Positions 35,327-44,369 of a stretch of 64,000 nt of DNA are shown here, in pieces. The notes beneath the pieces were generated by a model. The model was given only the letters and a program-made list of their open reading frames with translations, had not been told where the DNA came from and searched no databases. Position 1 is the first letter of the stretch. Each line of letters starts with the position of its first letter. Both the position numbers and the translations under genes were made by a program. The DNA is from Flavobacterium sp. SUN052 (lineage in GTDB: Bacteria > Bacteroidota > Bacteroidia > Flavobacteriales > Flavobacteriaceae), in NCBI RefSeq assembly GCF_028867935.1, contig NZ_JAPQNS010000004.1, positions 372,001 through 436,000 on the forward strand. The letters run 5' to 3'.

Positions 35327-38300
35327 ATGGGTATGTGGATTGTTCGTTTAGCGTTAGAGAAAAAGTACACGATTGCCGTAATGGCTCTTCTGATCCTGAT
35401 CATGGGGACCGTGTCGGTTTTGCAGATGCCTACGGATATTTTTCCGCGCATCAACATTCCCGTTGTGTCGGTGTTGTGGGGCTACAATGGCCTATCGGCG
35501 AAGGAGATGGAGACCATGATCACCAACTTCTCCGAAACATCCATTATCAACAACGTTGGCGATATTCAGCGGGTCGAATCGCAGACATATAATGGAACGG
35601 CGGTAATCAAAATCTATTTTCAGCCGACGGTAAAGATTGAAGAAGCCCTGGCTCAAGTGTCGGCCATTTCGCAGACAATCCTAGTCCGAATGCCGCCCGG
35701 CACCCAGCCACCCCTCATTGTCCGCTACAACGCCACCGACGTACCGGTTTTACAACTTGGCCTTTCGTCGGACAGCCTGAGCGAATCACAAATCACCGAC
35801 TACGCTGCTACCCGTATCCGGCCTCAAATTTCGACCGTACCCGGCAGCCGACTTTCGCAGCCATTTGGTGGAAAAGCCCGTCAGATTCTGGTCGATCTAG
35901 AACCAGAGCAATTACTGGCTCACGGCGTTACGCCCGAAGATGTTGTCAATGCCGTTTCGGCCCAAAACCTGACGCTTCCCAGCGGTAACCTCCGGCTCGA
36001 AGATCGTGAGTACGCCGTGCGGCTCAACTCAAAACCCGAAGTCATTACAACACTCAATGATATTCCGGTTAAAACCATTGGTAATACCACGGTTCACATG
36101 CGCGACGTGGCCAACGTACACGACGGGGCCGCTGTGCAAACCAACGTGGTGAAACAGGATGGAAGCCGGGGTATCCTGATGAGTATCGTGAAAACGGGTA
36201 ATGCCTCCACTACGCGTATTGTTGATGAACTACGTAACCGCGTTTTTCCAACTGTTCGGGCGGCCGCTCCGGCGGGTTTGCAGGTTGTCGAGCTGTTTGA
36301 TCAGTCGGTGTTTGTGCGGGCCTCCATTAAGGGCGTAGTTGTGGAAGGCTTAATTGCCGCCCTGCTCACAGCGGCAATGATTCTGTTGTTTCTGGGAAGC
36401 TGGCGAAGCACGCTGATAGTCGCAGTTTCTATTCCACTGTCGATTCTGGCTTCCCTAACAACACTGTATTTACTGGGCGAAACGCTCAATATTATGACCC
36501 TTGGCGGGCTGGCCCTGGCCATCGGTATCCTGGTAGATGACGCGACCGTTACAATCGAAAATATCCACCGTAACGAAGAATTAGGGTTGCCGCTTCGTCA
36601 GGCTATTTTGGACGGAGCCCAGCAAATTGCCACCCCCACACTGGTGGCAACCATGACGATCTGTATCGTATTCGTGTCAGTCTTATTTCTGGAAGGACCC
36701 GCCCGGTTCCTGTTTGGGCCCCTGGCTATGGCGGTAGTATTTGCCATGATCGCGTCTTATATTCTCTCGCGGACACTGGTGCCCATGATGGCGGATTTGA
36801 TGTTGCGCGGGGAGTCGCATGGTGCATCGAGTGATGGGTATGCCCAGCACGGAGAACCTCGCCAAGTGACCAACTCATCTTCTCCGTCGTTTCTCGCTGC
36901 CTTTAACCGGGGTTTCGACCGCTTTCAGAATCGTTACATTCGGGCGCTAGACTGGTCATTGAATCACCGGAGAACGGTTTTTGCGGTATTTGTGCTGATA
37001 TTGGGCGTTACCGTAGCTATGGTTCCGTTTGTTGGGCGCGACTTTTTCCCACGTGTAGATGCGGGTCAGATCAAACTTCACCTTCGTGCCCCAGCGGGTT
37101 CCCGCTTAGAGGAAACCGAGCGAATTGCTGCCGAAACCGAAGCGATCATCCGGCGCGTTATTCCAGAAGCTGAAGTGGGATCGGTTATCAGTAACATCGG
37201 CCTGACGGGGGAACGCTATAACTTCATTTTTACGGATAACGCATCCACCGGTTCTGCCGACGCTGAATTGTTGATTTCGCTGACCGAAGAACGATCACGT
37301 CCTACCGACGATTACGTTCGGCAGCTTCGGGAAACTCTGCGCGAAGAAATGCCCGAAGCGACGTATTTCTTTCTGGCGGCTGATATTGTGAGCCAGATTT
37401 TGAACTTCGGCCTTACATCACCCATCGATGTGCAGGTAAGTGGTTTCGACCGGGTCAATAACCTGCGCATTGCCCGCGAGATGGTGCAGCGTGTCAGTCA
37501 GATTCCCGGTGCGGTTGATGTTCACCTGCATCAGTTACTCGACGCCCCTGAACTGTATCTGGAAGTTGACCGCGAACGTGCCAGCCAGTTTGGCTTAACA
37601 GAGCAACGCGTAGCTACCAACCTGAATATTTCGCTCAGTGGTACCGCTCAGGTACGGCCCAACTTCTGGCCTGACCCGGTTACAGGTTTTCCCTATCTGA
37701 TTGCCGTACAGACACCGCCATACCAGCTCGATACCTACGAGAAACTCATGCGCTTGCCCCTGGCAGCAGGATCGCCTACCGTCGCCGGGGCCACGCCGGT
37801 TGGTAACCAGGCCGACAACGCGCTGGTGCCTCAACTGCTGAGTAATGTGGCCACGATGAAACGGTCGCTGGCCCCAGCCATTGTTAACCGCGTGAATACC
37901 CAACCCACATACGATGTATACGCGGCTGTGGAGCGCACAGACCTTGGGTCGGTGGCTGTTGAACTGAATAAACTGGCCAAGGAATACGAAGCACAGCTAA
38001 AACCTGGAAACCGGATTTTGGTACGCGGACAGGTTGAAAGTATGGAAAGTGCCTTCAGCCGCCTGGGTATCGGTATTGCGTTTGCCGCCGTTTTGGTCTA
38101 CCTGCTCATGGTGGTTAATTTCCAGTCGTTTCGGTATCCCTTCATCATTATTACAGCCCTGCCCGGTGCCTTGTGCGGCATGGTCTGGATGCTCTTCCTG
38201 ACTCATACAACCTTTAGCATTCCGTCGCTGATGGGAGCTATTATGTCGGTTGGGGTGGCAACCGCGAATAGTATTTTGATGGTAAGCTTTGCCAAAGACT

Positions 38301-38554
38301 ATCTGCCCGAAGTAAACGGCAATGCCTACGAATCGGCGCTGGAAGCTGGCCGAACGCGTTTACGCCCCATTTTGATGACCGCCATCGCCATGATTATCGG
38401 TATGTTGCCGATGTCGCTTGGTTTGGGCGAAGGCGGAGAACAAAACGCCCCGCTGGGGCGCGCTGTGATTGGCGGTCTGTTGCTGGCAACGTTTACCACG
38501 CTACTGTTTGTACCAACCGTATTTAGTTACCTGGCAAAAAAGAACAAAGCATGA
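35327..38554 (+). CDS. RND efflux transporter permease (AcrB/MdtC type)
   Basis: A 1075-residue inner-membrane proton-driven efflux pump. The N-terminal TM1 and PTDIFPRINIPVVSV motif, the proton-relay pair Asp404-Asp405 in LALAIGILVDDATVTIENI, the FVSVLFLEGPARFLFGPLA segment and the second repeat ending in APLGRAVIGGLLLATFTTLLFVP are standard; the last is split here only by description. A polar insertion at about 500-525 (SHGASSDGYAQHGEPRQVTN) separates the two halves in the cytoplasm. It heads an operon and overlaps the DUF952 gene by four bases (ATGA). The order permease first, adaptor later is unusual. Substrates are not predictable. Confidence 0.95.
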   Translation: MGMWIVRLALEKKYTIAVMALLILIMGTVSVLQMPTDIFPRINIPVVSVLWGYNGLSAKEMETMITNFSETSIINNVGDIQRVESQTYNGTAVIKIYFQPTVKIEEALAQVSAISQTILVRMPPGTQPPLIVRYNATDVPVLQLGLSSDSLSESQITDYAATRIRPQISTVPGSRLSQPFGGKARQILVDLEPEQLLAHGVTPEDVVNAVSAQNLTLPSGNLRLEDREYAVRLNSKPEVITTLNDIPVKTIGNTTVHMRDVANVHDGAAVQTNVVKQDGSRGILMSIVKTGNASTTRIVDELRNRVFPTVRAAAPAGLQVVELFDQSVFVRASIKGVVVEGLIAALLTAAMILLFLGSWRSTLIVAVSIPLSILASLTTLYLLGETLNIMTLGGLALAIGILVDDATVTIENIHRNEELGLPLRQAILDGAQQIATPTLVATMTICIVFVSVLFLEGPARFLFGPLAMAVVFAMIASYILSRTLVPMMADLMLRGESHGASSDGYAQHGEPRQVTNSSSPSFLAAFNRGFDRFQNRYIRALDWSLNHRRTVFAVFVLILGVTVAMVPFVGRDFFPRVDAGQIKLHLRAPAGSRLEETERIAAETEAIIRRVIPEAEVGSVISNIGLTGERYNFIFTDNASTGSADAELLISLTEERSRPTDDYVRQLRETLREEMPEATYFFLAADIVSQILNFGLTSPIDVQVSGFDRVNNLRIAREMVQRVSQIPGAVDVHLHQLLDAPELYLEVDRERASQFGLTEQRVATNLNISLSGTAQVRPNFWPDPVTGFPYLIAVQTPPYQLDTYEKLMRLPLAAGSPTVAGATPVGNQADNALVPQLLSNVATMKRSLAPAIVNRVNTQPTYDVYAAVERTDLGSVAVELNKLAKEYEAQLKPGNRILVRGQVESMESAFSRLGIGIAFAAVLVYLLMVVNFQSFRYPFIIITALPGALCGMVWMLFLTHTTFSIPSLMGAIMSVGVATANSILMVSFAKDYLPEVNGNAYESALEAGRTRLRPILMTAIAMIIGMLPMSLGLGEGGEQNAPLGRAVIGGLLLATFTTLLFVPTVFSYLAKKNKA

Positions 38555-38850
38555 TCTATCACATTACAAACCGCGCTGACTGGCAACGACAGGCTACCGC
38601 AGCAACGTACATAGCGGAAAGTCTTCATACCGAAGACTTCATTCATTTGTCAGAAGAGCATCAGGTAGAGGGTGTGCTGGATCGGTACTACCAAAACGCA
38701 CCTGATTTGTTACTGCTTCATGTCGATCCCCGGAAACTAACGGCTGAACTTAAATACGAACTAGCTACCAATAATGAATTATTTCCCCATCTCTACGGTC
38801 CTATCGATAAAGCGGCCATTGTGGAGGTGGAGGAATTAAAGAAAGACTGA
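38551..38850 (+). CDS. DUF952 domain protein
   Basis: A 99-residue cytoplasmic protein matching the DUF952 family: MIYHITNRADWQ at the start, YIAESLHTEDFIHLSEEHQV, LLLHVDPRKLTAELKYE, FPHLYGPIDKAAIV. The fold is thought to resemble ADP-ribosyltransferase-like domains, but no activity is established. It overlaps the RND permease by ATGA and sits between permease and adaptor genes, so it is translated with the pump. Its stop codon lies inside the left arm of a 19-bp inverted repeat. Confidence 0.88.
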   Translation: MIYHITNRADWQRQATAATYIAESLHTEDFIHLSEEHQVEGVLDRYYQNAPDLLLLHVDPRKLTAELKYELATNNELFPHLYGPIDKAAIVEVEELKKD

Positions 38851-38890
38851 ATAAGTGAAAGCTAGTAGGCATTCACTCATTCAGTCTTTC
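38841..38890. repeat. 19-bp inverted repeat within the efflux operon
   Basis: Arms 38841-38859 and 38872-38890 pair over 19 bases with one mismatch and a 12-base loop. The left arm includes the last codons and stop of the DUF952 gene. A second possible pairing, AGTGAAAG (38854-38861) with CTTTCACT (38895-38902), competes with it. It lies between genes of one operon, so it may be a partial terminator or processing site. Confidence 0.75.
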
Positions 38891-38911
38891 GCCCTTTCAC
38901 TCTTTAAAATT

Positions 38912-40015
38912 ATGAAACGTTTCCTTCTCTGGCTTGTACCTCTTGGCTTAGTGGCCTTGTTCGTGTTTGTGGGCGTGTTGCCCCGAATCCGTAATCAGCA
39001 GGAACTCAAAGCCGCTGCTGATGCCGAACGTACCCGCGAACTGGTTGTGAACGCCATTCCGTTGCGGCAAGGGTCCGATTCGTCGGGTGTGACACTGCCC
39101 GGTCAAATTCGCCCCTTTCTGGAGTCGCCCCTTCGTGCCCGTACGCAGGGCTTTGTCAGAAAACGGCTGGTTGACATCGGCGCTACGGTTCGGCAGGGAC
39201 AGTTGCTGGCCGTGCTCGATGTGCCCGAACTGGAACAGGATATTGCCCGTGCCCGCGCCGATTTACAACTGGCACAGGCTAATCTGTCCCGGATAACCAG
39301 TGTGACCCTCCCCGGTGCAGTGGCCCGGCAGGATCTTGATAGTCGCCAGGCAGCCGTATCGGTAAGTGAAGCTGGGTTGAAACGACTTCAGGAGCTACGC
39401 AGCTTGCAGGAGATTCGGGCTCCGTTTTCGGGAGTTATCACGAGTCGCGCTGTAGAGGTCGGCGACCTGATTTCGCCGACCAGTCCTCAGCCAATGTATA
39501 TGCTCTCGCAGTTGGATCGGCTCCGGGTTTTTGTTGACGTACCGCAAAATTTTTACCAGCAAATCCACGTCGGATCAGCCGCCACGGTTATCATCCCCGA
39601 ACTGAAAAAGCGCGTACTCACGGGTACCGTAATTCGCAATGCCGGGTCGTTGAACAACAGTACCCGTACGTTATTAACGGAGGTAGTTATTCCCAATCCC
39701 GGGCGTTCCATTCCGTCTGGCTTGTATGCTCAGGTAACGTTTGCTCCTGCAAAAGGCCAGGCTGGCTCGATTCTATTGCCTGCCAACGCGCTGAAAATTA
39801 CGTCGAAGGGTCCCATTACGGTTATTCTTGACCCTGATATGAAAGTTCGTTTCCAACCCTTGACCCTCGGTCGCGATTATGGCACAACCATCGAAGTGAC
39901 CAGCGGCCTCACCGGCAACGAGCGTGTAATTACAAACCCAAACGACCGGCTTAAGGAAGGCATGAAAGTTCGGCTTCGGCCAAGTGGCATTCCCCAAACC
40001 CCGACGAAGGCCTGA
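38912..40015 (+). CDS. RND efflux periplasmic adaptor subunit (HlyD/MFP family)
   Basis: A 367-residue adaptor that links the RND permease to the TolC channel. The ATG at 38912 is chosen because it starts directly before the membrane anchor (MKRFLLWLVPLGLVALFVFV); the frame reaches back to a GTG at 38855, but that part lies inside an inverted repeat. The barrel-sandwich (lipoyl) halves are PLRARTQGFVRKRLVDIGA and IRAPFSGVITSRAVEVGDLI, flanking an alpha-hairpin (IARARADLQLAQANLSRI, QAAVSVSEAGLKRLQEL). A beta-barrel and membrane-proximal domain follow. The stop codon overlaps the tolC-type start by one base (TGATG). Confidence 0.93.
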   Translation: MKRFLLWLVPLGLVALFVFVGVLPRIRNQQELKAAADAERTRELVVNAIPLRQGSDSSGVTLPGQIRPFLESPLRARTQGFVRKRLVDIGATVRQGQLLAVLDVPELEQDIARARADLQLAQANLSRITSVTLPGAVARQDLDSRQAAVSVSEAGLKRLQELRSLQEIRAPFSGVITSRAVEVGDLISPTSPQPMYMLSQLDRLRVFVDVPQNFYQQIHVGSAATVIIPELKKRVLTGTVIRNAGSLNNSTRTLLTEVVIPNPGRSIPSGLYAQVTFAPAKGQAGSILLPANALKITSKGPITVILDPDMKVRFQPLTLGRDYGTTIEVTSGLTGNERVITNPNDRLKEGMKVRLRPSGIPQTPTKA

Positions 40016-41466
40016 TGAAGCTAAAACTCATTCTTTTCTGGCTGCTTCCCGGTTTTTGTCTGGCGCAGACCAACCCAACGGGTGGAGCCGTTACACTAAC
40101 ACCGGCATCTAACGGTACCGTACAACCCAGCACCCCGACAACAACAAATGCTGCGGTGGGTGTCTCGGCGGGTAATGCATCTATACCAACCCCCGATTAT
40201 ACAGTCACTGGTTTTGCCAAATTTAATGACCCCATTCTGGAAGGACTCATTCAGAGTGGATTAACGAATAGCCCTAATCTCCGGGCTGCGCTTAGTCGTT
40301 TAGAGGAAGCCCGCATCCGGGTGCGTATTGCTGAATCGTTTCTATTACCATCCATTCGGAGTAGCGCCCTGATTACCACCCAAAGTTTGTCGGAGCATCG
40401 TCCGGTGGCTATTCCCGTGGCTACAGATCGGTTACCCCGTTTTCAATTAAACACGTTTCAGTTATTACCCATTGATGCGAGTTACGAACTGGATCTGTTT
40501 AAACGGATTCGGTCTGGGGTAGTGGTGGCCGACTTACAGGCCCAGGCCAGCGATGCTGACTATCGGGCGTTCCGGCTGACGCTAGCTGCCGAAATTGCCC
40601 GTACTTATTTCCTGATTCGGGGAAATGACGCTGAGCAGGCAGTATTTCGACGTAACATCGTAGCCCGCGATTCGACCGTGGGTATTGCCCGAGAGCGGTA
40701 TCGGGTTGGCTTGGTCGATATTCTGGATACCCAACGGGCCGAAACCGACGTAGCTCAGTTACGCGTGCAGCTTGTGAGCTTGCAACGCGCCCGAACCGAA
40801 CTGGTCAATGGATTGGCGCAGTTGGTAGCTCAGGAACCAGCTCTGTTTACGCTCGACGGCGGAAGTTTACCCGCTAGTGTTCCGTTATTCCCATTTGCCA
40901 GCGTCACGCCCGACCTGCTCCGGCGCCGTCCCGATTTGCAGCAGTTCGACCGGCAGATTCAGCTTTCCGAGGCACAAATCGTCCTGCAACGGGCTACAAC
41001 CCGGCCCCGCGTTACGGTTGTAGGATCGGGTGGGTTGTTGTCAGGACAGTTTAAATACTGGCCTGTACCAACCAGTTCTACGTATTTATTGGGTGTCAAT
41101 GCGTCTGTGCCGATTTATGAAGGTAGGCGGAACCGTGAGTTGGTGAACTTGTCGCGGCAGCAAACCCAAACGGGCCAGCAAAGCTATCAGCAAGCCCTGC
41201 AAGTGGCGCAACGCGAGGCCGAAACGGCCATTGATAACCTTGGCCTGCTTCGCCAACAACTTACAGCCCAGGAGCAGGTTTTGACCCTGGCGCGCAATAC
41301 CGAACGCTACAACCGTGAACGTTATGTACGGGGTCTGACAACGTATCTGGAGGTGCTTGATACCCAGCGGACAATTCTTACTGCGGAGCAGTTACTCGTT
41401 CAGCTTCGCGCTCAGGAAGTTCAGTATGTTGTGGCTCTGTTGCGGGCCGTTGGTGGCGATTTTTGA
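40015..41466 (+). CDS. TolC family outer-membrane efflux channel
   Basis: A 483-residue outer-membrane factor with signal peptide MKLKLILFWLLPGFCLA. A low-complexity Thr/Asn/Pro region (about 22-60) precedes the first OEP domain (LEGLIQSGLTNSPNLRAALS, EEARIRVRIAESFLLPSIR, DASYELDLFKRIRS). The second OEP repeat includes RRRPDLQQFDRQIQLSEAQI, GVNASVPIYEGRRNRE and YVRGLTTYLEVLDTQRTIL. It completes the tripartite pump and is coupled to the adaptor by TGATG. Confidence 0.94.
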   Translation: MKLKLILFWLLPGFCLAQTNPTGGAVTLTPASNGTVQPSTPTTTNAAVGVSAGNASIPTPDYTVTGFAKFNDPILEGLIQSGLTNSPNLRAALSRLEEARIRVRIAESFLLPSIRSSALITTQSLSEHRPVAIPVATDRLPRFQLNTFQLLPIDASYELDLFKRIRSGVVVADLQAQASDADYRAFRLTLAAEIARTYFLIRGNDAEQAVFRRNIVARDSTVGIARERYRVGLVDILDTQRAETDVAQLRVQLVSLQRARTELVNGLAQLVAQEPALFTLDGGSLPASVPLFPFASVTPDLLRRRPDLQQFDRQIQLSEAQIVLQRATTRPRVTVVGSGGLLSGQFKYWPVPTSSTYLLGVNASVPIYEGRRNRELVNLSRQQTQTGQQSYQQALQVAQREAETAIDNLGLLRQQLTAQEQVLTLARNTERYNRERYVRGLTTYLEVLDTQRTILTAEQLLVQLRAQEVQYVVALLRAVGGDF

Positions 41467-41550
41467 GATACAACCGGGTATTTTATTAGTTTCTTGTTCT
41501 TTACGATACAGATCAGAGGAACTGATTACTAACTCTATCCGTCTAAGCTC

Positions 41551-42900
41551 ATGGCTACTAATCTAACTAATACAGCTGCTAACCGGCGCGACTTTCTGAA
41601 AGCGTCAGGCCTTTTTACAGGAGGGGCCCTTTTAAGTCAACTTCCTTTCGGCGCGCGCGCTGTGGGTTACCACACATCTGTCGATGACACGATCAAAGTT
41701 GCGTTGATCGGTTGCGGTGGCCGTGGAAGGGGGGCGGCACAACAAGCGCTCAATACCAAGCAAAACGTTAAGATTGTTGCCATTGCCGATGCGTTTCAGG
41801 ATCGGGTCGATATGGCGTACAATACTCTGATGCAGCGCCCCGACGCAGCCAAAAAAGTCGACCTGCCTAAAGAGCGGCAGTTTGTTGGTTTAGATGCCTA
41901 TAAGCAGGCTATGGCCCTGGCTGACGTAGTTATTCTGGCTACACCTCCGGGTTTCCGTCCTGGCCATTTTGAAGAGGCTGTACGGCAAAGCAAGCAAATT
42001 TTTATGGAGAAGCCTGTGGCTACCGACGCTCCCGGCATCCGGCGCGTATTGGCTGCTGCCGAAGAGGCTAAAAAGAAAAAACTCAATGTTGTGGTTGGTT
42101 TGCAGCGGCACTACCAGCCTAACTACCGGGAAGCCATCAAACGTATCCACGACGGAGCCATTGGCGATATTGTTGGTGGTAGCGTGTACTGGATCAGCGG
42201 GGGCGTATGGATGAACCCTCGCAAGCCTGACCAAACGGAACTCGAATACCAGATGCGTAACTGGTATTATTTTAACTGGCTCTGTGGTGATCACATTACC
42301 GAACAACACGTGCACAACATCGACGTAGCCAACTGGGTGAAGAAAGGGTATCCCGTATCGGCTCAGGGAACAGGCGGTCGTCAGGTGCGGAATAGTAAGG
42401 ATCACGGTGAGATTTTCGATCACCACATCGTTGACTTTACGTATGCCGATGGTACCGTAATCAACAGCCAATGCCGCCACTACGAAGGTACATACAGCAA
42501 AGTTGACGAACAGTTTCTAGGGACAAAAGGCCGAATCGACTCGTTTGGCAAAAACACGAGTCTGAAGCCATATAAAGGCGCTGCCATGTATACGCATCCA
42601 AACGATCCGAAAAAACCGGATGGCGACCCGTACCAGCTCGAACACGATGAGCTGTTTGCGGCCATTGCGAAGGGGGAATATAAGTTTGCTGATGCCGAAA
42701 ATGGCGCAAAAAGCACCATGACATCCATCATGGGTCGTATGGCTACTTACTCAGGTAAGCTGATCAAGTGGGACGATGCGATGAATTCACAAATCGACTT
42801 GTTCCCCGAAACATTGGCCTGGGATGCCAAGCCCAAATTGCTCCCTGGTCCGGATGGCTATTATCCAATAGCTGTTCCCGGAAAAACAGTGACGGTATAA
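41551..42900 (+). CDS. Tat-exported Gfo/Idh/MocA family oxidoreductase
   Basis: A 449-residue NAD(P)-dependent oxidoreductase. The N-terminus carries a twin-arginine signal, NRRDFLKASGLFTGGALL, so it is folded before export. The Rossmann motif is VALIGCGGRGRGAAQQAL, followed by VKIVAIADA, and the family motif EKPVATD contains the catalytic Lys. The C-terminal part includes NWYYFNWLCGDHITEQHVHN with several histidines, and DFTYADGTVINSQCRHYEG. Members act on sugars, inositols or related polyols; the exported forms are common in Bacteroidota and little studied. It is 84 bases downstream of the efflux operon and ends in a 33-bp hairpin shared with apbE. Confidence 0.93.
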   Translation: MATNLTNTAANRRDFLKASGLFTGGALLSQLPFGARAVGYHTSVDDTIKVALIGCGGRGRGAAQQALNTKQNVKIVAIADAFQDRVDMAYNTLMQRPDAAKKVDLPKERQFVGLDAYKQAMALADVVILATPPGFRPGHFEEAVRQSKQIFMEKPVATDAPGIRRVLAAAEEAKKKKLNVVVGLQRHYQPNYREAIKRIHDGAIGDIVGGSVYWISGGVWMNPRKPDQTELEYQMRNWYYFNWLCGDHITEQHVHNIDVANWVKKGYPVSAQGTGGRQVRNSKDHGEIFDHHIVDFTYADGTVINSQCRHYEGTYSKVDEQFLGTKGRIDSFGKNTSLKPYKGAAMYTHPNDPKKPDGDPYQLEHDELFAAIAKGEYKFADAENGAKSTMTSIMGRMATYSGKLIKWDDAMNSQIDLFPETLAWDAKPKLLPGPDGYYPIAVPGKTVTV

Positions 42901-42906
42901 AGGAAG

Positions 42907-42987
42907 TAGTGATTAAAATAGATGGGGGTAAATGGGTAACCGGAGTAAAATCCATTACCTATTTACCCCCATCTATTTTAATCACTA
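42907..42987. terminator. 33-bp inverted repeat between convergent genes
   Basis: Arms 42907-42939 and 42955-42987 pair over 33 bases with one mismatch and a 15-base loop; allowing a one-base bulge the pairing extends to about 42902-42991. It starts seven bases after the oxidoreductase stop, and the right arm includes the last codons and stop (42978-42980) of apbE. No T tract. Confidence 0.85.
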
Positions 42988-44003
42988 TTCCATTTTCGTA
43001 ATCGACCATTTTTGTTTTCAAGAATCCAGACTCGCATTCCCGGAAATTGCTTAACTAATTGTTCGCTTTTTCGCCATCTGAATGGCCAGCTCCGGGCTAC
43101 ACTGAATACCTTGGTAAACGCATCGGCTTGATAGCCCTCGGGTGCCAGCACCGTTGTCCGCACAAAATACCGAAGGCCTAAACCTGAACGCGGATTCATA
43201 ATGTGAGAATATCGCCGAGAGCCAATATCTAAATGGCGATACGTGTCTCCTGATGTTGTAATGGCCGCATTCTTTAACAAAACTACTAGTGTATCAGCGG
43301 GGTCAGAACGGCTATTAGTTCCTGAACCAACGTCGATGCGCCAGCCTTCGGGGCGGTCGGGTGGGGGAGAGCTCGCCAGTACATCACCCCCTATATCCAG
43401 CAAAAACGAGTGAATACCTAGTTTGTGAAGAACTATAGCCGCTTCGTCAACGGCATACCCCTGCCCGATTCCGCCAACGTCTAAGCGCATGTTAGGGTGC
43501 AGCAACCGAATAGATCGCGTTGTTGAATCAAACTCCATAAAACGATACCCAACAGCCCGTCTTGCCCGTCGACGCTCCCTTGCCGATGGAAACGTTCGCT
43601 GCCGGACAGCGCGTCGCCAAAGCTGAGACAATGGCCCAATTGTTGGATCGAACCGCCCCCCCGACAGGTGGGCAATAGCATAGGCTTTACGGAGAACATC
43701 AAAGAGCGGAACAGAAACAGGTACCCACTTGCCCGTACCACTAGATTGCGAGAGCCGATTGATTTCAGAGCCATCCAAATAGTCGCTCATAATTTGGTTG
43801 AGCGTGTCCATTCGGGCCGATACCTGCCCATACGCGCGTTGGGCTGACAGACTGTCGGATGTATAGAGCGTAACGGTAAATTGAGTGCCCATCAGGCCCC
43901 GTTTAAATTGAAACCGTTGGGGCGATTGAGCATTACAGAAAGATGTTGTTAAGAGACTGTAAACCAATAATAATGTGTACAAGAACCGAATTTGAACGTG
44001 CAT
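42978..44003 (-). CDS. apbE: FAD:protein FMN transferase (ApbE)
   Basis: A 341-residue exported ApbE with signal peptide (FLYTLLLVYSLLTTSFCNAQ). The family motifs are KRGLMGTQFTVTLY, MDTLNQIMSDYLDGSEINRL, GRFDPTIGPL, MRLDVGGIGQGYAVD, FLLDIGGDVLASS, AAITTSGDTYRHLD, YSHIMNPRSGL and ADAFTKVFSV, the last holding the metal-binding Asp. Gln replaces the more common Lys in GGIGQGYA and Asn replaces Asp in HIMNPRSG; both are tolerated in the family. It attaches FMN covalently to Thr/Ser of exported flavoproteins. No NqrC/RnfG-type target gene is adjacent, so its substrate lies elsewhere in the genome. Confidence 0.92.
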   Translation of the reverse strand: MHVQIRFLYTLLLVYSLLTTSFCNAQSPQRFQFKRGLMGTQFTVTLYTSDSLSAQRAYGQVSARMDTLNQIMSDYLDGSEINRLSQSSGTGKWVPVSVPLFDVLRKAYAIAHLSGGRFDPTIGPLSQLWRRAVRQRTFPSARERRRARRAVGYRFMEFDSTTRSIRLLHPNMRLDVGGIGQGYAVDEAAIVLHKLGIHSFLLDIGGDVLASSPPPDRPEGWRIDVGSGTNSRSDPADTLVVLLKNAAITTSGDTYRHLDIGSRRYSHIMNPRSGLGLRYFVRTTVLAPEGYQADAFTKVFSVARSWPFRWRKSEQLVKQFPGMRVWILENKNGRLRKWNSD

Positions 44004-44369
44004 GAGAAAGCGGTAAGAACTATCAAAGGCGTGGGCCAGAGATAGCTTATCAATAAATAAGTTAAAAATTTACATCCGTTCCTTAAACGTTTACGTATAT
44101 AGTAACGTCTAATTTGAGTTGCTCTGGAAAGTGCAAATTTTTCTAAAAATCAGGCATTTAACATTTTCTTGTCATAATTTTCGTTAACTTCAACAAACAG
44201 AATTTTATACAAGTAAATGTTTGGTTTGAAAAATATTTTTAGCCAACTCTTGCGTGGTACGTTATTTGTTGGTTACTTTGATACAGTATTTTAACATTCT
44301 CTACAAAAAATCTAAACCGGCACACACTATCGAGAGAACGCTCTACGTTACCTAATTGTCTTACTGAAA
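44004..44369. other. 366-base A+T-rich divergent intergenic region
   Basis: No gene is seen. The region lies between the divergent apbE and ECF sigma genes and is markedly A+T-rich (for example around 44130-44240). It contains the sigma-gene promoter candidate at 44250-44280. No clear -7 box for apbE was found. Confidence 0.55.
44250..44280 (+). promoter_or_regulatory. Promoter candidate for the ECF sigma gene
   Basis: TTG at 44250-44252, a spacer of 20 bases, and TTACTTTG at 44273-44280, which differs from TAnnTTTG by one base. Start would fall near 44287, giving a leader of about 83 bases. Confidence 0.5.

Noticed and set aside
38855..38911. GTG start for the RND adaptor
   Set aside because: The added residues are encoded by the inverted repeat and precede a complete membrane anchor that begins at the ATG at 38912.
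41890..42480. A 196-codon open frame antisense to the Gfo/Idh/MocA gene
   Set aside because: The sense frame encodes a complete conserved enzyme; the antisense product shows no recognisable fold or start context.
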